Positions 43,960 to 53,668 of a stretch of 64,000 nucleotides of DNA are shown here, one piece after another. Position numbers and translations under genes: made by a program. Source of the stretch: Cyclobacteriaceae bacterium (GTDB lineage: Bacteria > Bacteroidota > Bacteroidia > Cytophagales > Cyclobacteriaceae); NCBI GenBank assembly GCA_028285445.1, contig JANQPQ010000003.1, positions 1 through 64,000 of the forward strand, read 5' to 3'. The notes beneath the pieces were generated by a model. That model searched no databases. It was not told the DNA's origin and saw only the letters and a program-made list of their open reading frames with translations. Positions within the stretch are counted from its first letter, which is position 1. Each line of letters begins with the position of its first letter.

Positions 43960-46900
43960 CTCTTTACAATTCTCTTAGTTAGTCTTCCCTCATTCAATAC
44001 CAGTTCAAGTATGTAATTGCCGCTTGGCAGATCACTTAAATCCAAATTGAATGAAGCCGAACGTGCTGTCTTATTCACCTTCTGGGAAATTAACTTGACT
44101 CCCTTCTTATCGATAATAGAAATCATCCCTGCCCCAAATTCATCATTCTCAAATTCTATAAACAGGCTTTCCCTGGCTGGATTCGGATACACTTTTAAGT
44201 TTCGGGTTTCCAAATCACCTAGCAGCGAAGCGATTATCACATTCAATGCTGCAGAAGTCGCCTCACAACCGGCAACCGTAACCTTTACACTGAAATCGCC
44301 GCTCTCGGTGGGCTCATAGGTTTTAGAGGTGGCCCCGGAAATTGGATTACCATTCATTAACCATTGGTAGCTTTCAGCCTCAACTGAGGATGACAATTCT
44401 CCAGTTTCAGAATTCCTCGTAACCTCAACTTCAGGGAGTGGCTTAATAGTAACAAACGAAGTCTTTTCTTCAGTGGTGGAACCATTAAGTGTCAGCTTCA
44501 CGGTCTTGGCTCCATCACTGCTGTACTTAATAGTATGCGGACCTTGTGTCGTGGCGGTGGCGGGCGTTGCTCCTTCTCCAAAGTTCCATTCATAGCTGGT
44601 AATATTTCCACTGGAAGCACTGGTATAGACCACCTCCTCTTGCACACATACGGAAGCGGCACTGGCAGTAAAATCTACTTTTAATGTTTCGGTAGAACGA
44701 GAGAGGGAGAAATCATCGATTGCCAAGCCGGCTTTACTATTAGACGCATCACTCTTGAAAACAAAACGGAAGGCAACTGCTTTATTTCCCGCCAAAGAGC
44801 TAACATTCGCTTGCTTGGTAGCGAATTCGCCGTTGGTTGTTCCACTGAAATACTTTGATCCCGGAATAAAAACCTGATTATCCATAAAGACTTCGGCATT
44901 ATACCAGGACGTGCCGGCATCACTAAGGAGGATCCATGAACCTCCCTTATCTAATGAGTACTCAACGATGAAGCCATCTTCTCCTTCTTCAATATCAAAT
45001 TTAGTTTTGAATTGCAGTAAATAACTGCCGGCTTCGGATAGATCAAACAACGGGGAATAAAGGTGGGCCTCCGTGCTGTCTTTGTAGGTCGAGGCGGAGA
45101 TGCCGATTACCCAGGCATTGTCGCCGCTGGCCGTGCCGTCCTTTTTGGCCACGGTGGATTTACCGAGCTCAAACCCAGTTCCATTTATATTTAATGCTAC
45201 AAAATCGGTTTTATTTGATTCGAAGTCCCCGCCTTCCTCTGAACCATAATCGACTGTCTTGTTGGCAAGCACAGAAACATAGCCAGCCTTCTCCAGGGTG
45301 TTTGCATTATCACCGACTGTTAGTGACACCGTGTAGCTACCGGCGGCAGTGTAAGTATGACTGGGGTTGCGATCTGTCGAAGTTTTGGTGTCGCCAAATT
45401 TCCAACTGTATTTTTCCGAGGCTCCGTTAGAAAGATCTTCGAAAGAAACTTCTTCACCAATAAAAGTAACTCTGTTATCTACAGAAAACTGAGCCCTGGC
45501 GGCTCCGCTATAAAAGACATCGGAGGTAAAAACTCCTCTTCCGTAGGTTCCAACAACTACCAGACCATCAACTGATCTGACCTTCAGCATATCGCACCGT
45601 ACATTTGCCAAATTGTTTGTGGCGGGCTCCCAGGTTGGCGTTTCCAGAGAAACATCATCTGAAGACCACACACCCAGCTCAGTAGCAAGAAGTGCCTGCT
45701 TTGAGTTAGCAGGGTTGTAAACAGCCCACCTGATGGGCATATCCGGCAAGTTACCTTCTTTAGATGCCCACGATTCGCCGCCATCCCTGGTTTCCCACAC
45801 CGAGACAACTCCATAGTTGGAAAACGTAACCAATATAGACTCATCGTTATCTCCCAGGGCAATCGAAGAAATGTACTTATTGGCTTCCATGTCGCTGGTG
45901 GAGAGCTTCTCGACTTTGGGAGATTCAGTATTAGCATCTTCAATTACATAGACAGAGCCCTGATCGGTACCAACATAAATCACATGATCAAATTCTTCTG
46001 AAACGTTGATGTGCGAAATTTGACCTCCGCCCAGATCAGAGCTCACTATTTTGGTAACAATGGTGCCACCCAAGCCATCATATCTTACGAACTCATCATT
46101 GGCGCCAGCGGCATAGAGCTTGTTTTCCCTGGAATCTATATCGGTAGGATTAATAAACTTGCCTTTATCGTTGAGCTCGCTAAACGAATTGAAAGTTTTG
46201 CCCTTGTCTTTTGGAATGAAGTAATTATTGAAAGTAGTAGAGGTAATTTGAATCGTGGGGTCATCCGCATCAACAAATGCATAACCTCCATCTCCGCCTG
46301 TAACCTCAAAGGTCGAATTTATCCCATCAACCTTGTATTGCTGTGTGCCGTTATCCTGGGTTCCGCCCAAATAATAGTTAGACCCCGACACATTCTCAGG
46401 GTGAATGCTATAGAACTGGGTAACATTGTAACCTTTGTTTCTGTCAGAAAATGTGGGCTCTGAAGAGTTGCCTAAGTTGGGTGAAAAAGACACACCTCCA
46501 TCTGAGCCGATGATAGCTTCGTTATCGGACCCAGGCCTGAAAGTAATAGCATGCACATCAGCATGCACATAAGGCTTGCACTCATCTCGTACCCAAAACG
46601 AAACTGACTTCCCGTCTCCCTTGTCTCCCCAGGTTGTCCCACCATCCTGACTGCGGTTAACATCAATACCTCCTGCAATCAAAACATCGGGATTTTTCGG
46701 AGCCACAGCAAGGATCAAATCGTAATCGGCCTGTCCCCGGGTAAAGTCTTTCGTCCCAAGGGTGCAATCGGGGTTCAGTATTTTTGGGATTATGATATCT
46801 GACCAGGAAGCCCCGCTGTCAATCGACTTTGCCATCCACTTCACATCGCTACCGTTGGTTCCTACCGCATATATAATCTTAGCATCTGAAGGAGCCACAG

Positions 46901-47858
46901 CCATTTCAATCCTTTCTCCATCGGCAGGTATACCGCTTAATTCATCCCAGTTCGATCCATTGTCTGTAGACTTATACATCTTGCCAGCTTTACCAACAAT
47001 ACCGGTAGTGGCATAGATGTCTCCATTGGCGGCAATCTCAATATCGGCACCAACACCGGCCACTTTCTGACTCCAATTTTCTCCTTTATCGGTGGAGGTA
47101 AATATGCCTCCGCCGCTATCGTCTCCAAGAATCCTCACTGTGGCTATCACTACCCCAGAGGAGGTTACAGCAAGTTTCTGTACGAAGTCGAAAGACTCCG
47201 TTGTGTTGAGTAGGTCCCAGTTTTCACCACCATCGGTCGACTTTAAAATGCCCGCACCCTTCAGGGCACTGCTTCCGGCCCAACCTTCGCCTGTTCCAAC
47301 ATAGAAAACTTTTTTATCTGAGGGATCATACGCCATACTGCCTATGGTAATGTAATTCCAAAAATCGTCGGTATTTTGCCACTCCGAAGCAGGGTTTGTA
47401 ATATCACTATTCACCCAGAGTCCTCCTGAAACCCCTCCAGCCCACACTTTCTTATTTGAATCATCGTTAGGATCGAACATGAAGGCCCGAGTTCTTCCCG
47501 CAACGTTATTTGGCCCTCTCTCAATCCAATTAGCGTCATCTCCGATGCCGTCAGTTCTTATTGCTGCCAGAATTCTGTTCTTTTCAGCATTGGCTGCAAT
47601 AAGCCTCTCTCTTGGCGGATAACCCAGTTTCGGGTCCAGGGTCATTTCGAAATTATGCAAGGCTGAAAGATCTGGCCGATCATATCTTGGAAGGTTCATT
47701 ATCTGCTGGTGGGTCATTCCTTTGTACTTCTTATACCACACCGCTTCATTGCTGGTATTTTGGTGTTCATCAAAAAGTGTAAATAGTACTAATGCTACGG
47801 CCAGCCCGCTGGACAGCAGCACCTTAACTAGTAATGGTAATTTTGCTTTGAACTGCAT
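43956..47858 (-). CDS. Large secreted T9SS protein with sortilin/BNR-type propeller and PKD domains
   Basis: A 1300-residue protein. N-terminal export helix (about 11-27). Residues about 105-780 hold many STDGGENW-type repeats (Asp-box/BNR) typical of sortilin-like and exo-alpha-sialidase-like propellers. A PKD domain at about 787-865 has WKFGDTKTSTDRNPSHTY. A jelly-roll-like domain (about 870-1055) is followed by a second PKD at about 1059-1136 and an Ig-like segment. The last 80 residues (NLKVYPNPARESLFIEF ... ILELVLNEGRLTKRIVKR) are a type A T9SS sorting domain. It would be exported through the type IX system and displayed or released. Glycan binding or protein scaffolding is plausible; catalysis is not shown. 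Confidence 0.88.
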   Translation of the reverse strand: MQFKAKLPLLVKVLLSSGLAVALVLFTLFDEHQNTSNEAVWYKKYKGMTHQQIMNLPRYDRPDLSALHNFEMTLDPKLGYPPRERLIAANAEKNRILAAIRTDGIGDDANWIERGPNNVAGRTRAFMFDPNDDSNKKVWAGGVSGGLWVNSDITNPASEWQNTDDFWNYITIGSMAYDPSDKKVFYVGTGEGWAGSSALKGAGILKSTDGGENWDLLNTTESFDFVQKLAVTSSGVVIATVRILGDDSGGGIFTSTDKGENWSQKVAGVGADIEIAANGDIYATTGIVGKAGKMYKSTDNGSNWDELSGIPADGERIEMAVAPSDAKIIYAVGTNGSDVKWMAKSIDSGASWSDIIIPKILNPDCTLGTKDFTRGQADYDLILAVAPKNPDVLIAGGIDVNRSQDGGTTWGDKGDGKSVSFWVRDECKPYVHADVHAITFRPGSDNEAIIGSDGGVSFSPNLGNSSEPTFSDRNKGYNVTQFYSIHPENVSGSNYYLGGTQDNGTQQYKVDGINSTFEVTGGDGGYAFVDADDPTIQITSTTFNNYFIPKDKGKTFNSFSELNDKGKFINPTDIDSRENKLYAAGANDEFVRYDGLGGTIVTKIVSSDLGGGQISHINVSEEFDHVIYVGTDQGSVYVIEDANTESPKVEKLSTSDMEANKYISSIALGDNDESILVTFSNYGVVSVWETRDGGESWASKEGNLPDMPIRWAVYNPANSKQALLATELGVWSSDDVSLETPTWEPATNNLANVRCDMLKVRSVDGLVVVGTYGRGVFTSDVFYSGAARAQFSVDNRVTFIGEEVSFEDLSNGASEKYSWKFGDTKTSTDRNPSHTYTAAGSYTVSLTVGDNANTLEKAGYVSVLANKTVDYGSEEGGDFESNKTDFVALNINGTGFELGKSTVAKKDGTASGDNAWVIGISASTYKDSTEAHLYSPLFDLSEAGSYLLQFKTKFDIEEGEDGFIVEYSLDKGGSWILLSDAGTSWYNAEVFMDNQVFIPGSKYFSGTTNGEFATKQANVSSLAGNKAVAFRFVFKSDASNSKAGLAIDDFSLSRSTETLKVDFTASAASVCVQEEVVYTSASSGNITSYEWNFGEGATPATATTQGPHTIKYSSDGAKTVKLTLNGSTTEEKTSFVTIKPLPEVEVTRNSETGELSSSVEAESYQWLMNGNPISGATSKTYEPTESGDFSVKVTVAGCEATSAALNVIIASLLGDLETRNLKVYPNPARESLFIEFENDEFGAGMISIIDKKGVKLISQKVNKTARSASFNLDLSDLPSGNYILELVLNEGRLTKRIVKR

Positions 47859-47862
47859 AGAT

Positions 47863-47920
47863 GGGTATTCTTATAATTTAAATAAGACAATATTGTATTA
47901 TTCTTCTTTACAGAATACCC
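47863..47920 (-). promoter_or_regulatory. 58-bp imperfect palindrome in the T9SS gene leader
   Basis: GGGTATTCT (47863-47871) and AGAATACCC (47912-47920) are exact complements; the perfect 10-bp palindrome ACAATATTGT (47887-47896) is near the middle. The element starts 5 bp upstream of the ATG at 47858. It may be an operator or a stem-loop in the leader. In the rest of the 602-bp gap 47859-48460 I see only the terminator and tRNA below. Confidence 0.4.
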
Positions 47921-48100
47921 TTACTGACCCCTACAGATGCCCTACCATCAGGTTTTTCGCATTAAAAATTCAGTCTGAATTACTCATCAACGCAGGACTT
48001 CAAAACAATTGAAGCGAGGATGATTGTGCATATCTGGTCTAACCTAAACTGGAAAGATTGAAGAGAGGGGCCTTAACGGAAAGGTGGAATATGTAGCAAC

Positions 48101-48138
48101 AAAAAAGCCTGCCCTGGCAATTCTATACCCTAGCAGGC
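48101..48138 (-). terminator. Terminator after tRNA-Met
   Basis: On the minus strand GCCTGC (48138-48133) pairs with GCAGGC (48112-48107) around a 20-nt loop that can pair further inside; it is followed by TTTTTT. It lies 120 nt downstream of tRNA-Met. Confidence 0.6.
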
Positions 48139-48257
48139 CCTTCGTCCTTTTTGGTGGTCAGCCATAAAAGTACGGCATACCCCCTTAAAATCCTAGGAAA
48201 TAGTGATTTTGTGAACTGCAACTAAATGGCTTGGAGAAATGCGGTGACTAAGAAATG

Positions 48258-48331
48258 TGGCGTGGGGGAGATTTGAACTCCCGACCTCCGGGTTATGAAT
48301 CCGACGCTCTAACCAACTGAGCTACCACGCC
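48258..48331 (-). tRNA. tRNA-Met (CAT), elongator type
   Basis: A 74-nt cloverleaf: acceptor GGCGTGG/CCACGCC with discriminator A, D arm GCTC-AGTTGGTTA-GAGC, anticodon arm TCGGA-TTCATAA-CCCGG with anticodon CAT, T arm GGGAG-TTCAAAT-CTCCC. Base pair 1-72 is G-C, which argues against the initiator form. tRNA-Ile(CAT) cannot be excluded by sequence alone. Confidence 0.93.
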
Positions 48332-48460
48332 TTCCCGATTTAGAGAGTGCAAACTTACTGGATTAGCACATAATTGCCAAAGGCCTATTTGGATAGTCTG
48401 CAATCAATTCAATAACTAAATCTATATAACAATTCAATACATGAATCACGCAATTCACGC

Positions 48461-49693
48461 ATGCTTCTTTGCAACCTTCTTCTCCTACTGTCTATCTTTA
48501 TTGAAAACAATTACAGCTTGTTAAGATCAATCGCTGTTGACCGCATTTGGGAGAATGGAATCTTTGTCAAGATTTCGGCTGCGGCCCTTTCCCTACTATT
48601 CTACCATCTCTTTCTGGGAGTTGGCTGGCATGCGCTTACGGCCTTTGCAGGCTATTGCCTTGCGGCTTATTTGTCTGTAACCATCATTAGCCGCATACAT
48701 AGAAACAACTGGTCAAACTGGGTTCACCCTATACTATTTCTAATACAACTCCTGTTAATGGTCTTGGCGATTTCAGCCATTGTTTACACCTTTCAGTTGT
48801 TTGAATCAAACTTCAGATTGAAGGGAATTGCTGAATTTCTCTACTCTTTCCATTTCGCAAGATTCCTTTTTGCTTCGATCGTTACAATGGCAATCGTATT
48901 AGCAGTGAAACTTGCCACCACGAGTGGTAACAGTAAAATGAGATCTTACCATAGCGATGCCCTTGTTTTGTCAGTTGCAGTAATCATCCTTTACATTCAC
49001 GGTGAGTACGATCGTTTTGTAATTTCTGATAATCCCCTCGAAGATCTTTCTGATTTTGCTTTTACTGTCGGTTTGGTAATCATCCTGTGGTCATTATTTA
49101 AGACGATCACATCCCTGATAAATAAGGTTGTTATTGCAAATCCTACCCGGCAATTCACATTCCAGTCTATTGCCCTGGTTGCAACACTAATACCAGCGGA
49201 TATTTTCCTCAACTGGATCTACCTAAAAATTGTATATGGCTTCGACCTTTACACAGACTATTGGGCGATTGAGTTACCATTAAAGACTTTGCTTATAGTC
49301 CTGCTTAACAAATACACCCACAGTACCAACAAGGCTCTCGAAGAAAAAAGGAGATTAAGAATCAGCAACGGGGCTAATGTTAGTTGGATTGACATTGATG
49401 AGATTGCGTTTTGCGCAGTACACCAGCAGGTTACCTATCTGGCCACGTTTGACGGTAAACGGCATATTGCTGATGTGACACTGAGCAAGCTGAGTTCGCA
49501 GTTGAAAAATGATTTCTTCCAAGCGTCAAGACAACTGCTTATCTGCAAGTCAGCCGTGGTTGGCTATAGACGAAAGCCTTCAAAGAAGTTGGAGCTAACA
49601 ACCGTACCAGTCAGAGGATTACCACAGAGTTTTACTATAAGCAGGTTAACGGCTCCATCATTCAAGAAATGGATCACCTCAGAGTCTGAGTAG
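48461..49693 (+). CDS. Membrane-bound LytTR-domain regulator
   Basis: A 410-residue protein with about seven to eight hydrophobic helices (residues 1-290) and a C-terminal LytTR DNA-binding domain. That domain has ISNGANVSWIDIDEIAFCAVHQQVTYLATFDGKRHIADVTLSKLSSQLKNDFFQASRQLLI, with the usual beta pattern. Such proteins are one-component membrane regulators that bind direct repeats. No response-regulator receiver domain is present. Targets unknown; the next genes (serine hydrolase and a regulatory-domain protein) run the same way 88 nt later. Confidence 0.87.
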   Translation: MLLCNLLLLLSIFIENNYSLLRSIAVDRIWENGIFVKISAAALSLLFYHLFLGVGWHALTAFAGYCLAAYLSVTIISRIHRNNWSNWVHPILFLIQLLLMVLAISAIVYTFQLFESNFRLKGIAEFLYSFHFARFLFASIVTMAIVLAVKLATTSGNSKMRSYHSDALVLSVAVIILYIHGEYDRFVISDNPLEDLSDFAFTVGLVIILWSLFKTITSLINKVVIANPTRQFTFQSIALVATLIPADIFLNWIYLKIVYGFDLYTDYWAIELPLKTLLIVLLNKYTHSTNKALEEKRRLRISNGANVSWIDIDEIAFCAVHQQVTYLATFDGKRHIADVTLSKLSSQLKNDFFQASRQLLICKSAVVGYRRKPSKKLELTTVPVRGLPQSFTISRLTAPSFKKWITSESE

Positions 49694-49781
49694 GTACAAC
49701 TCAGGCTAATTGTTGGTACACTTCAACAGAGATTCAGATTCCAGCACCTCCCCTGCCCTAAATTGAACCGTTATTTGGGAT

Positions 49782-51266
49782 ATGAGAATTGCCGTTACAA
49801 TCGGGTTGCTGATTTACACCACAGTTTTGGTCTCTTGCCAGAGTTTCGAAACACAAGGCGAAGAATTGGAGCAGTATTTAAGGAAAACCATGGCCGAGTT
49901 CAATGTACATGGAGCTGTGGCAGTTGGAGTGGTAAAGGATGGCGAGGTTGTATTGCAGAAAGTGGTTGGCTACAAAAACTTTGAGACTAAGGAAGTCGCT
50001 ACGGAAAACACGCAATTCTATATCGCCTCCGTAACCAAGTCTTTTGTTGGGCCAATGATGCTAATCCTGGAGAACAAAGGTTATTTAAGTCTGGACGACC
50101 CCTTATCCAAGTATCTGGACATCTCCTTTCCGGAAGGAATAGATACTGATGACGTGAGCATCGAAGATCTTATTGCCCATACCTCTGGTATCAGCAATAG
50201 CATCGTAGGTCTGAAGACGGCCTACCTTGGAGATTTCACCAAGGAAGAGATTATTCAAGATCTTGAAAACTACTCCTACCCTGTCACCAGGGAATTCCGT
50301 TATACTAACCTTGGATACATCCTGGCCGGTATGATTGCGGAAAAAGTTACTGGCAAGCCCTGGCAACAATTACTTGAGGAGGAAATAACCGGCCCACTGG
50401 AAATGACCAACACCACAGCCTATGTTTCCAAAGTGGATAATTCTTCCCTGGCACAGCCGCATACCTCTATAGCAGGCAAAATCACTACTGGGAGATTTCT
50501 AAAACAGGATGACACCATGCATGCCGCCGGGGGGATGATAACTACAATTTCAGACCTCAACAAGTGGCTTCTTATGCATGCCAACAACAAAATACCAGGT
50601 GATATTGAGTTGAATACCAACGATCTTGATTTGATACATAGTGATGTGGTGGGCCTTTATAGAGAACAGTTCTCATTTGATGACTACGGTTACGGCTTGG
50701 GCTGGAGACAAAGTGACTGGAATGAATTCGAAGTTTCTATGCATGGAGGGGGGTACCCAGGCTATCGTTCTTATTGCTTAGTAAGCAGAGAACAAAATAC
50801 TGGTATAGCGGTACTAATGAATCAATCTTCGCCAGCAATTATTCTTGTGCTCGAATATCTACTTAATAAGTTTTTGAGTGAAGGTGAAATGGAATCGCTG
50901 GTTTCAGTTGAAGAACAAGCAAAGCAATTGACTCAGCGATTTCAATATGTTAAAGACAGTGTATTTGCCCGGGGCAAAACCAAAGATGCTATACCCTCCG
51001 ATATCTCCAGATACACCGGAGATTACTATAATGAGGAAAGTGGGAGCTTAAGCGTTTCGAAAGAAGGTAATGATCTGAAGGTGGCAATCGGCCACCTGCT
51101 TTTCAATACAAGCTATCTGGGAGATGACGCATTCTTCTACTACGACGACGGAGATCAAGTATATGGTAAACTAGATTTTTACTTCCACAATCAAAGTGAC
51201 AACGCAACTCCAACTTCATTGAACTTATCAGGAATTGACTTCAAAAGGATCAAAAATGACAAATAA
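49782..51266 (+). CDS. Lipoprotein serine hydrolase (beta-lactamase family)
   Basis: A 494-residue class C-like hydrolase. The lipobox LVSC gives Cys19 as the lipidated residue. Catalytic motifs are S83-V-T-K86, Y174-T-N176 and a late SMHGGGYPGY that takes the KTG-equivalent place. The C-terminal 120 residues resemble the extra domain (DUF3471-like) of these enzymes. It faces the periplasm or the surface. It overlaps the next gene by 11 nt, so the two are probably co-translated. Confidence 0.9.
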   Translation: MRIAVTIGLLIYTTVLVSCQSFETQGEELEQYLRKTMAEFNVHGAVAVGVVKDGEVVLQKVVGYKNFETKEVATENTQFYIASVTKSFVGPMMLILENKGYLSLDDPLSKYLDISFPEGIDTDDVSIEDLIAHTSGISNSIVGLKTAYLGDFTKEEIIQDLENYSYPVTREFRYTNLGYILAGMIAEKVTGKPWQQLLEEEITGPLEMTNTTAYVSKVDNSSLAQPHTSIAGKITTGRFLKQDDTMHAAGGMITTISDLNKWLLMHANNKIPGDIELNTNDLDLIHSDVVGLYREQFSFDDYGYGLGWRQSDWNEFEVSMHGGGYPGYRSYCLVSREQNTGIAVLMNQSSPAIILVLEYLLNKFLSEGEMESLVSVEEQAKQLTQRFQYVKDSVFARGKTKDAIPSDISRYTGDYYNEESGSLSVSKEGNDLKVAIGHLLFNTSYLGDDAFFYYDDGDQVYGKLDFYFHNQSDNATPTSLNLSGIDFKRIKNDK

Positions 51267-53019
51267 ATATCTAACGCTATTGGTGATTATCTGCCTCTTT
51301 ACAGGGGTTAGCTGGGGCCAATCATTCCTAAAAATTTCAGGGCAGGTCCTGGCTGAGGATGGCACAGCCATTCCCTACGCACACATTGCTATTAAGGGTA
51401 AAAACATGGGTGGAACAACTGACTTGGAGGGGCAATTCAGGTACTTTATCAGTGAAGACTACCAACTGGACACACTGGCAATATCATTCGTAGGATACAA
51501 CACGATGGAAATACCGGTGCAAGAAGTTACTCTGCAACCAGATCGCAAGTTCACACTATCCGAAAAAGTACTTGAACTGGAGGGAGTAACAGTATACGCC
51601 CCTCAAAAGATACTACAGCAAGCCCTGGAACCGATAAAAGAAACATACAACCCAACTAAGTACTATCGACGAAAAGGCTTGATTATTACTACCAGGCTTG
51701 AAAATGAAGATCATACCCTTTACGAAGAGATATTCTTCAACCTACATTATCGGGGAAGGGATGGGCAGGAAAAAGTTGGGTTTGAGCCACTGGCTGTTCG
51801 CCGCAGCCTCGATTACGCAAGATTTGCTTTTATCAGGGCAAAAGGTGGCCGGCGTAGCTATGGCGGCAGTTATTTCTTTGGCAACAATACACTTTACTCA
51901 CTCAATCGATTACTTTCCAACATCGATACAGTAACCTTACAAGTTTCAGACATTGCAGAAGTTGCCGGTGAAAATGCCTATGTTATTACACGAAAAGCCA
52001 GTACCGGGGCTACCACCAACTACTATGTTAGCACCAATGACTCAAAATTGCTTAAGGTGCAGAACACATTCACAAGAAGTCAGGTATCAACATTTATGGG
52101 CGGGTCACCTTTTGGAAGCAGCCAGTTTAATAGAAATCAATACCTCTTTACAGGCACCTATTACTTCGATAGAAACGCAGATGGAATTGAACTGAGTCAC
52201 ATAGAACACGAGCGTAGAACCCAGTACATTGAAAAACTTACTGGTCATATTGTAAAGAACTACGAAGAGAAGCAACTGATAAAATTCCTATCGTTTGAGC
52301 CATTGGACGAGCAGCCCAGGAAATACAAGGATGAGTTTTCTATTCCGGTGAAATTAAAATATGATCCCGGCAAGTGGACTGAAATAGAAGCGACGTATAA
52401 TCACAAACTTCCCGTAGATATAAGTCAAAACTTGAACCGGGGAACATCCTTAACCCGGCAGTTCCTGCAAACTAATGGCAGCGTGGTGCGGCCCGCAACA
52501 ATCGCCTCAACCCGGTTTGGTAAGCGCGACCAGAAACTTCAGGCCGAAGTTGATGATGTTGATATCTTTATTCAGCAACTAAGCAATAATCAATATCGGG
52601 CTGATTACGCTCCTGCCCTTACCTGGAGTGCCATTCCGAAATTAATGGCCATTGCCAACTCTACCAAGATTATAGACCGCATACCGCGTAATATAATGAG
52701 TCGTGTTTATGTGGAAGAATGTCAGTTGGGCATTATCGCCCTGTGGTTAATCGATTCCATTCGTAAAAGCGAAGGGCGCAAACCAAGAAAGGCATGGTAC
52801 ATTTCTCCCATCCCGGTTCTGGAAGGGCCAGATGATCGTAAGCGCTCAAAAGAGCGTGGACAAGGCAATACCTATTTAGCTAAGAATAGCGATAACAAAC
52901 TACAAGAGGCCTATGAGTCATTCTCAACTTGGTGGGAAGTGGCCGGATCATTGAGTAGAAATAAGGCAAAAAGAATCAATCCTTTAGATGACTCTGCTCT
53001 TAATTGGCTTTGGAGATAA
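51256..53019 (+). CDS. Secreted protein with carboxypeptidase-like regulatory domain
   Basis: A 587-residue protein. I start at ATG 51256 rather than 51235 because AAGGA lies 6 nt upstream and a good signal peptide (residues 5-21, ends WGQ) follows. A CarboxypepD_reg-like beta sandwich spans about 23-105 (KISGQVLAEDGTAIPYAHIAIKGKNMGG and SFVGYNTMEI). A middle domain of unknown type follows, and a C-terminal helical domain (about 460-587, with RVYVEECQLGIIALWLIDSI and STWWEVA) resembles the short Bacteroidota DUF4943-like proteins. There is no TonB box or barrel, so it is a periplasmic or surface protein rather than a receptor. Confidence 0.8.
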   Translation: MTNKYLTLLVIICLFTGVSWGQSFLKISGQVLAEDGTAIPYAHIAIKGKNMGGTTDLEGQFRYFISEDYQLDTLAISFVGYNTMEIPVQEVTLQPDRKFTLSEKVLELEGVTVYAPQKILQQALEPIKETYNPTKYYRRKGLIITTRLENEDHTLYEEIFFNLHYRGRDGQEKVGFEPLAVRRSLDYARFAFIRAKGGRRSYGGSYFFGNNTLYSLNRLLSNIDTVTLQVSDIAEVAGENAYVITRKASTGATTNYYVSTNDSKLLKVQNTFTRSQVSTFMGGSPFGSSQFNRNQYLFTGTYYFDRNADGIELSHIEHERRTQYIEKLTGHIVKNYEEKQLIKFLSFEPLDEQPRKYKDEFSIPVKLKYDPGKWTEIEATYNHKLPVDISQNLNRGTSLTRQFLQTNGSVVRPATIASTRFGKRDQKLQAEVDDVDIFIQQLSNNQYRADYAPALTWSAIPKLMAIANSTKIIDRIPRNIMSRVYVEECQLGIIALWLIDSIRKSEGRKPRKAWYISPIPVLEGPDDRKRSKERGQGNTYLAKNSDNKLQEAYESFSTWWEVAGSLSRNKAKRINPLDDSALNWLWR

Positions 53020-53631
53020 TTAGGCTTGAGATGGTTGCTTGGAATACATCACCGCAATAATGGTAATGAAGGATATAAATGGAATGGCGAAAATTCCACC
53101 AGCAAGTAAACCGATGATAACAGCAAGCAGTAGCCCTGACCACGGCACTAAAAAAGAGAACGACCTGCTATAACCAAGCCCAGTTAGCCCGTAGAAAATT
53201 CCTGCAATAATTAGCCAATCGGCAATTCCAGCAACAAAAACTGGTTGGCTTTCAAGAGGGAATGCTACCCCCAGGTACAGTAGCAATGGATCCTTACCTT
53301 CACCGAAATTAGATACTATCGCATGCGTAAGGCCATTGAAATAAGAATAAATATCTACCAAACCTGCAGTTACGCAAAACACAATAAGAGCACTCTTGCC
53401 ATTTACGAAAGAGGCTATGAGATTTCCAAAAACAACCGCCACCAGAAGTATAAGCAAGTCCACTACCAGAAAGTGATAGTACCCTGAGCTCACGATAGCA
53501 ACATAGATTAACAAAGCTACAATTTGAGCAAAGATCATATACTGCTTTTTCAATCCACCAACCTGTACAATACCATAATACAGAATTGCAGATGAGAGCA
53601 GGAAAGCTATTAATATGAGGACAAATTGCAC
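53020..53631 (-). CDS. Six-helix membrane protein with SPP/presenilin-like Asp spacing
   Basis: A 203-residue integral membrane protein with six to seven hydrophobic helices. Two Asp residues lie in consecutive-type membrane motifs, D93 in GLVDIYSY and D138 in GIADWLI, 45 residues apart. AIPF at 182-185 follows 46 residues later. This order and spacing resemble the YD / GxGD / PAL motifs of signal peptide peptidases (A22 family), but none of the three is an exact match. If real, it would be a minimal intramembrane aspartyl protease. Stop codon abuts the stop of the convergent gene. Confidence 0.65.
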   Translation of the reverse strand: MQFVLILIAFLLSSAILYYGIVQVGGLKKQYMIFAQIVALLIYVAIVSSGYYHFLVVDLLILLVAVVFGNLIASFVNGKSALIVFCVTAGLVDIYSYFNGLTHAIVSNFGEGKDPLLLYLGVAFPLESQPVFVAGIADWLIIAGIFYGLTGLGYSRSFSFLVPWSGLLLAVIIGLLAGGIFAIPFISFITIIAVMYSKQPSQA

Positions 53632-53668
53632 CTATTTGGAATTTCTGCAAATATAATTGCGGATGAGT

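Noticed and set aside
48258..48331. Initiator tRNA-fMet for the CAT tRNA
   Set aside because: Positions 1-72 form a G-C pair, unlike the mismatched first pair of bacterial initiators.
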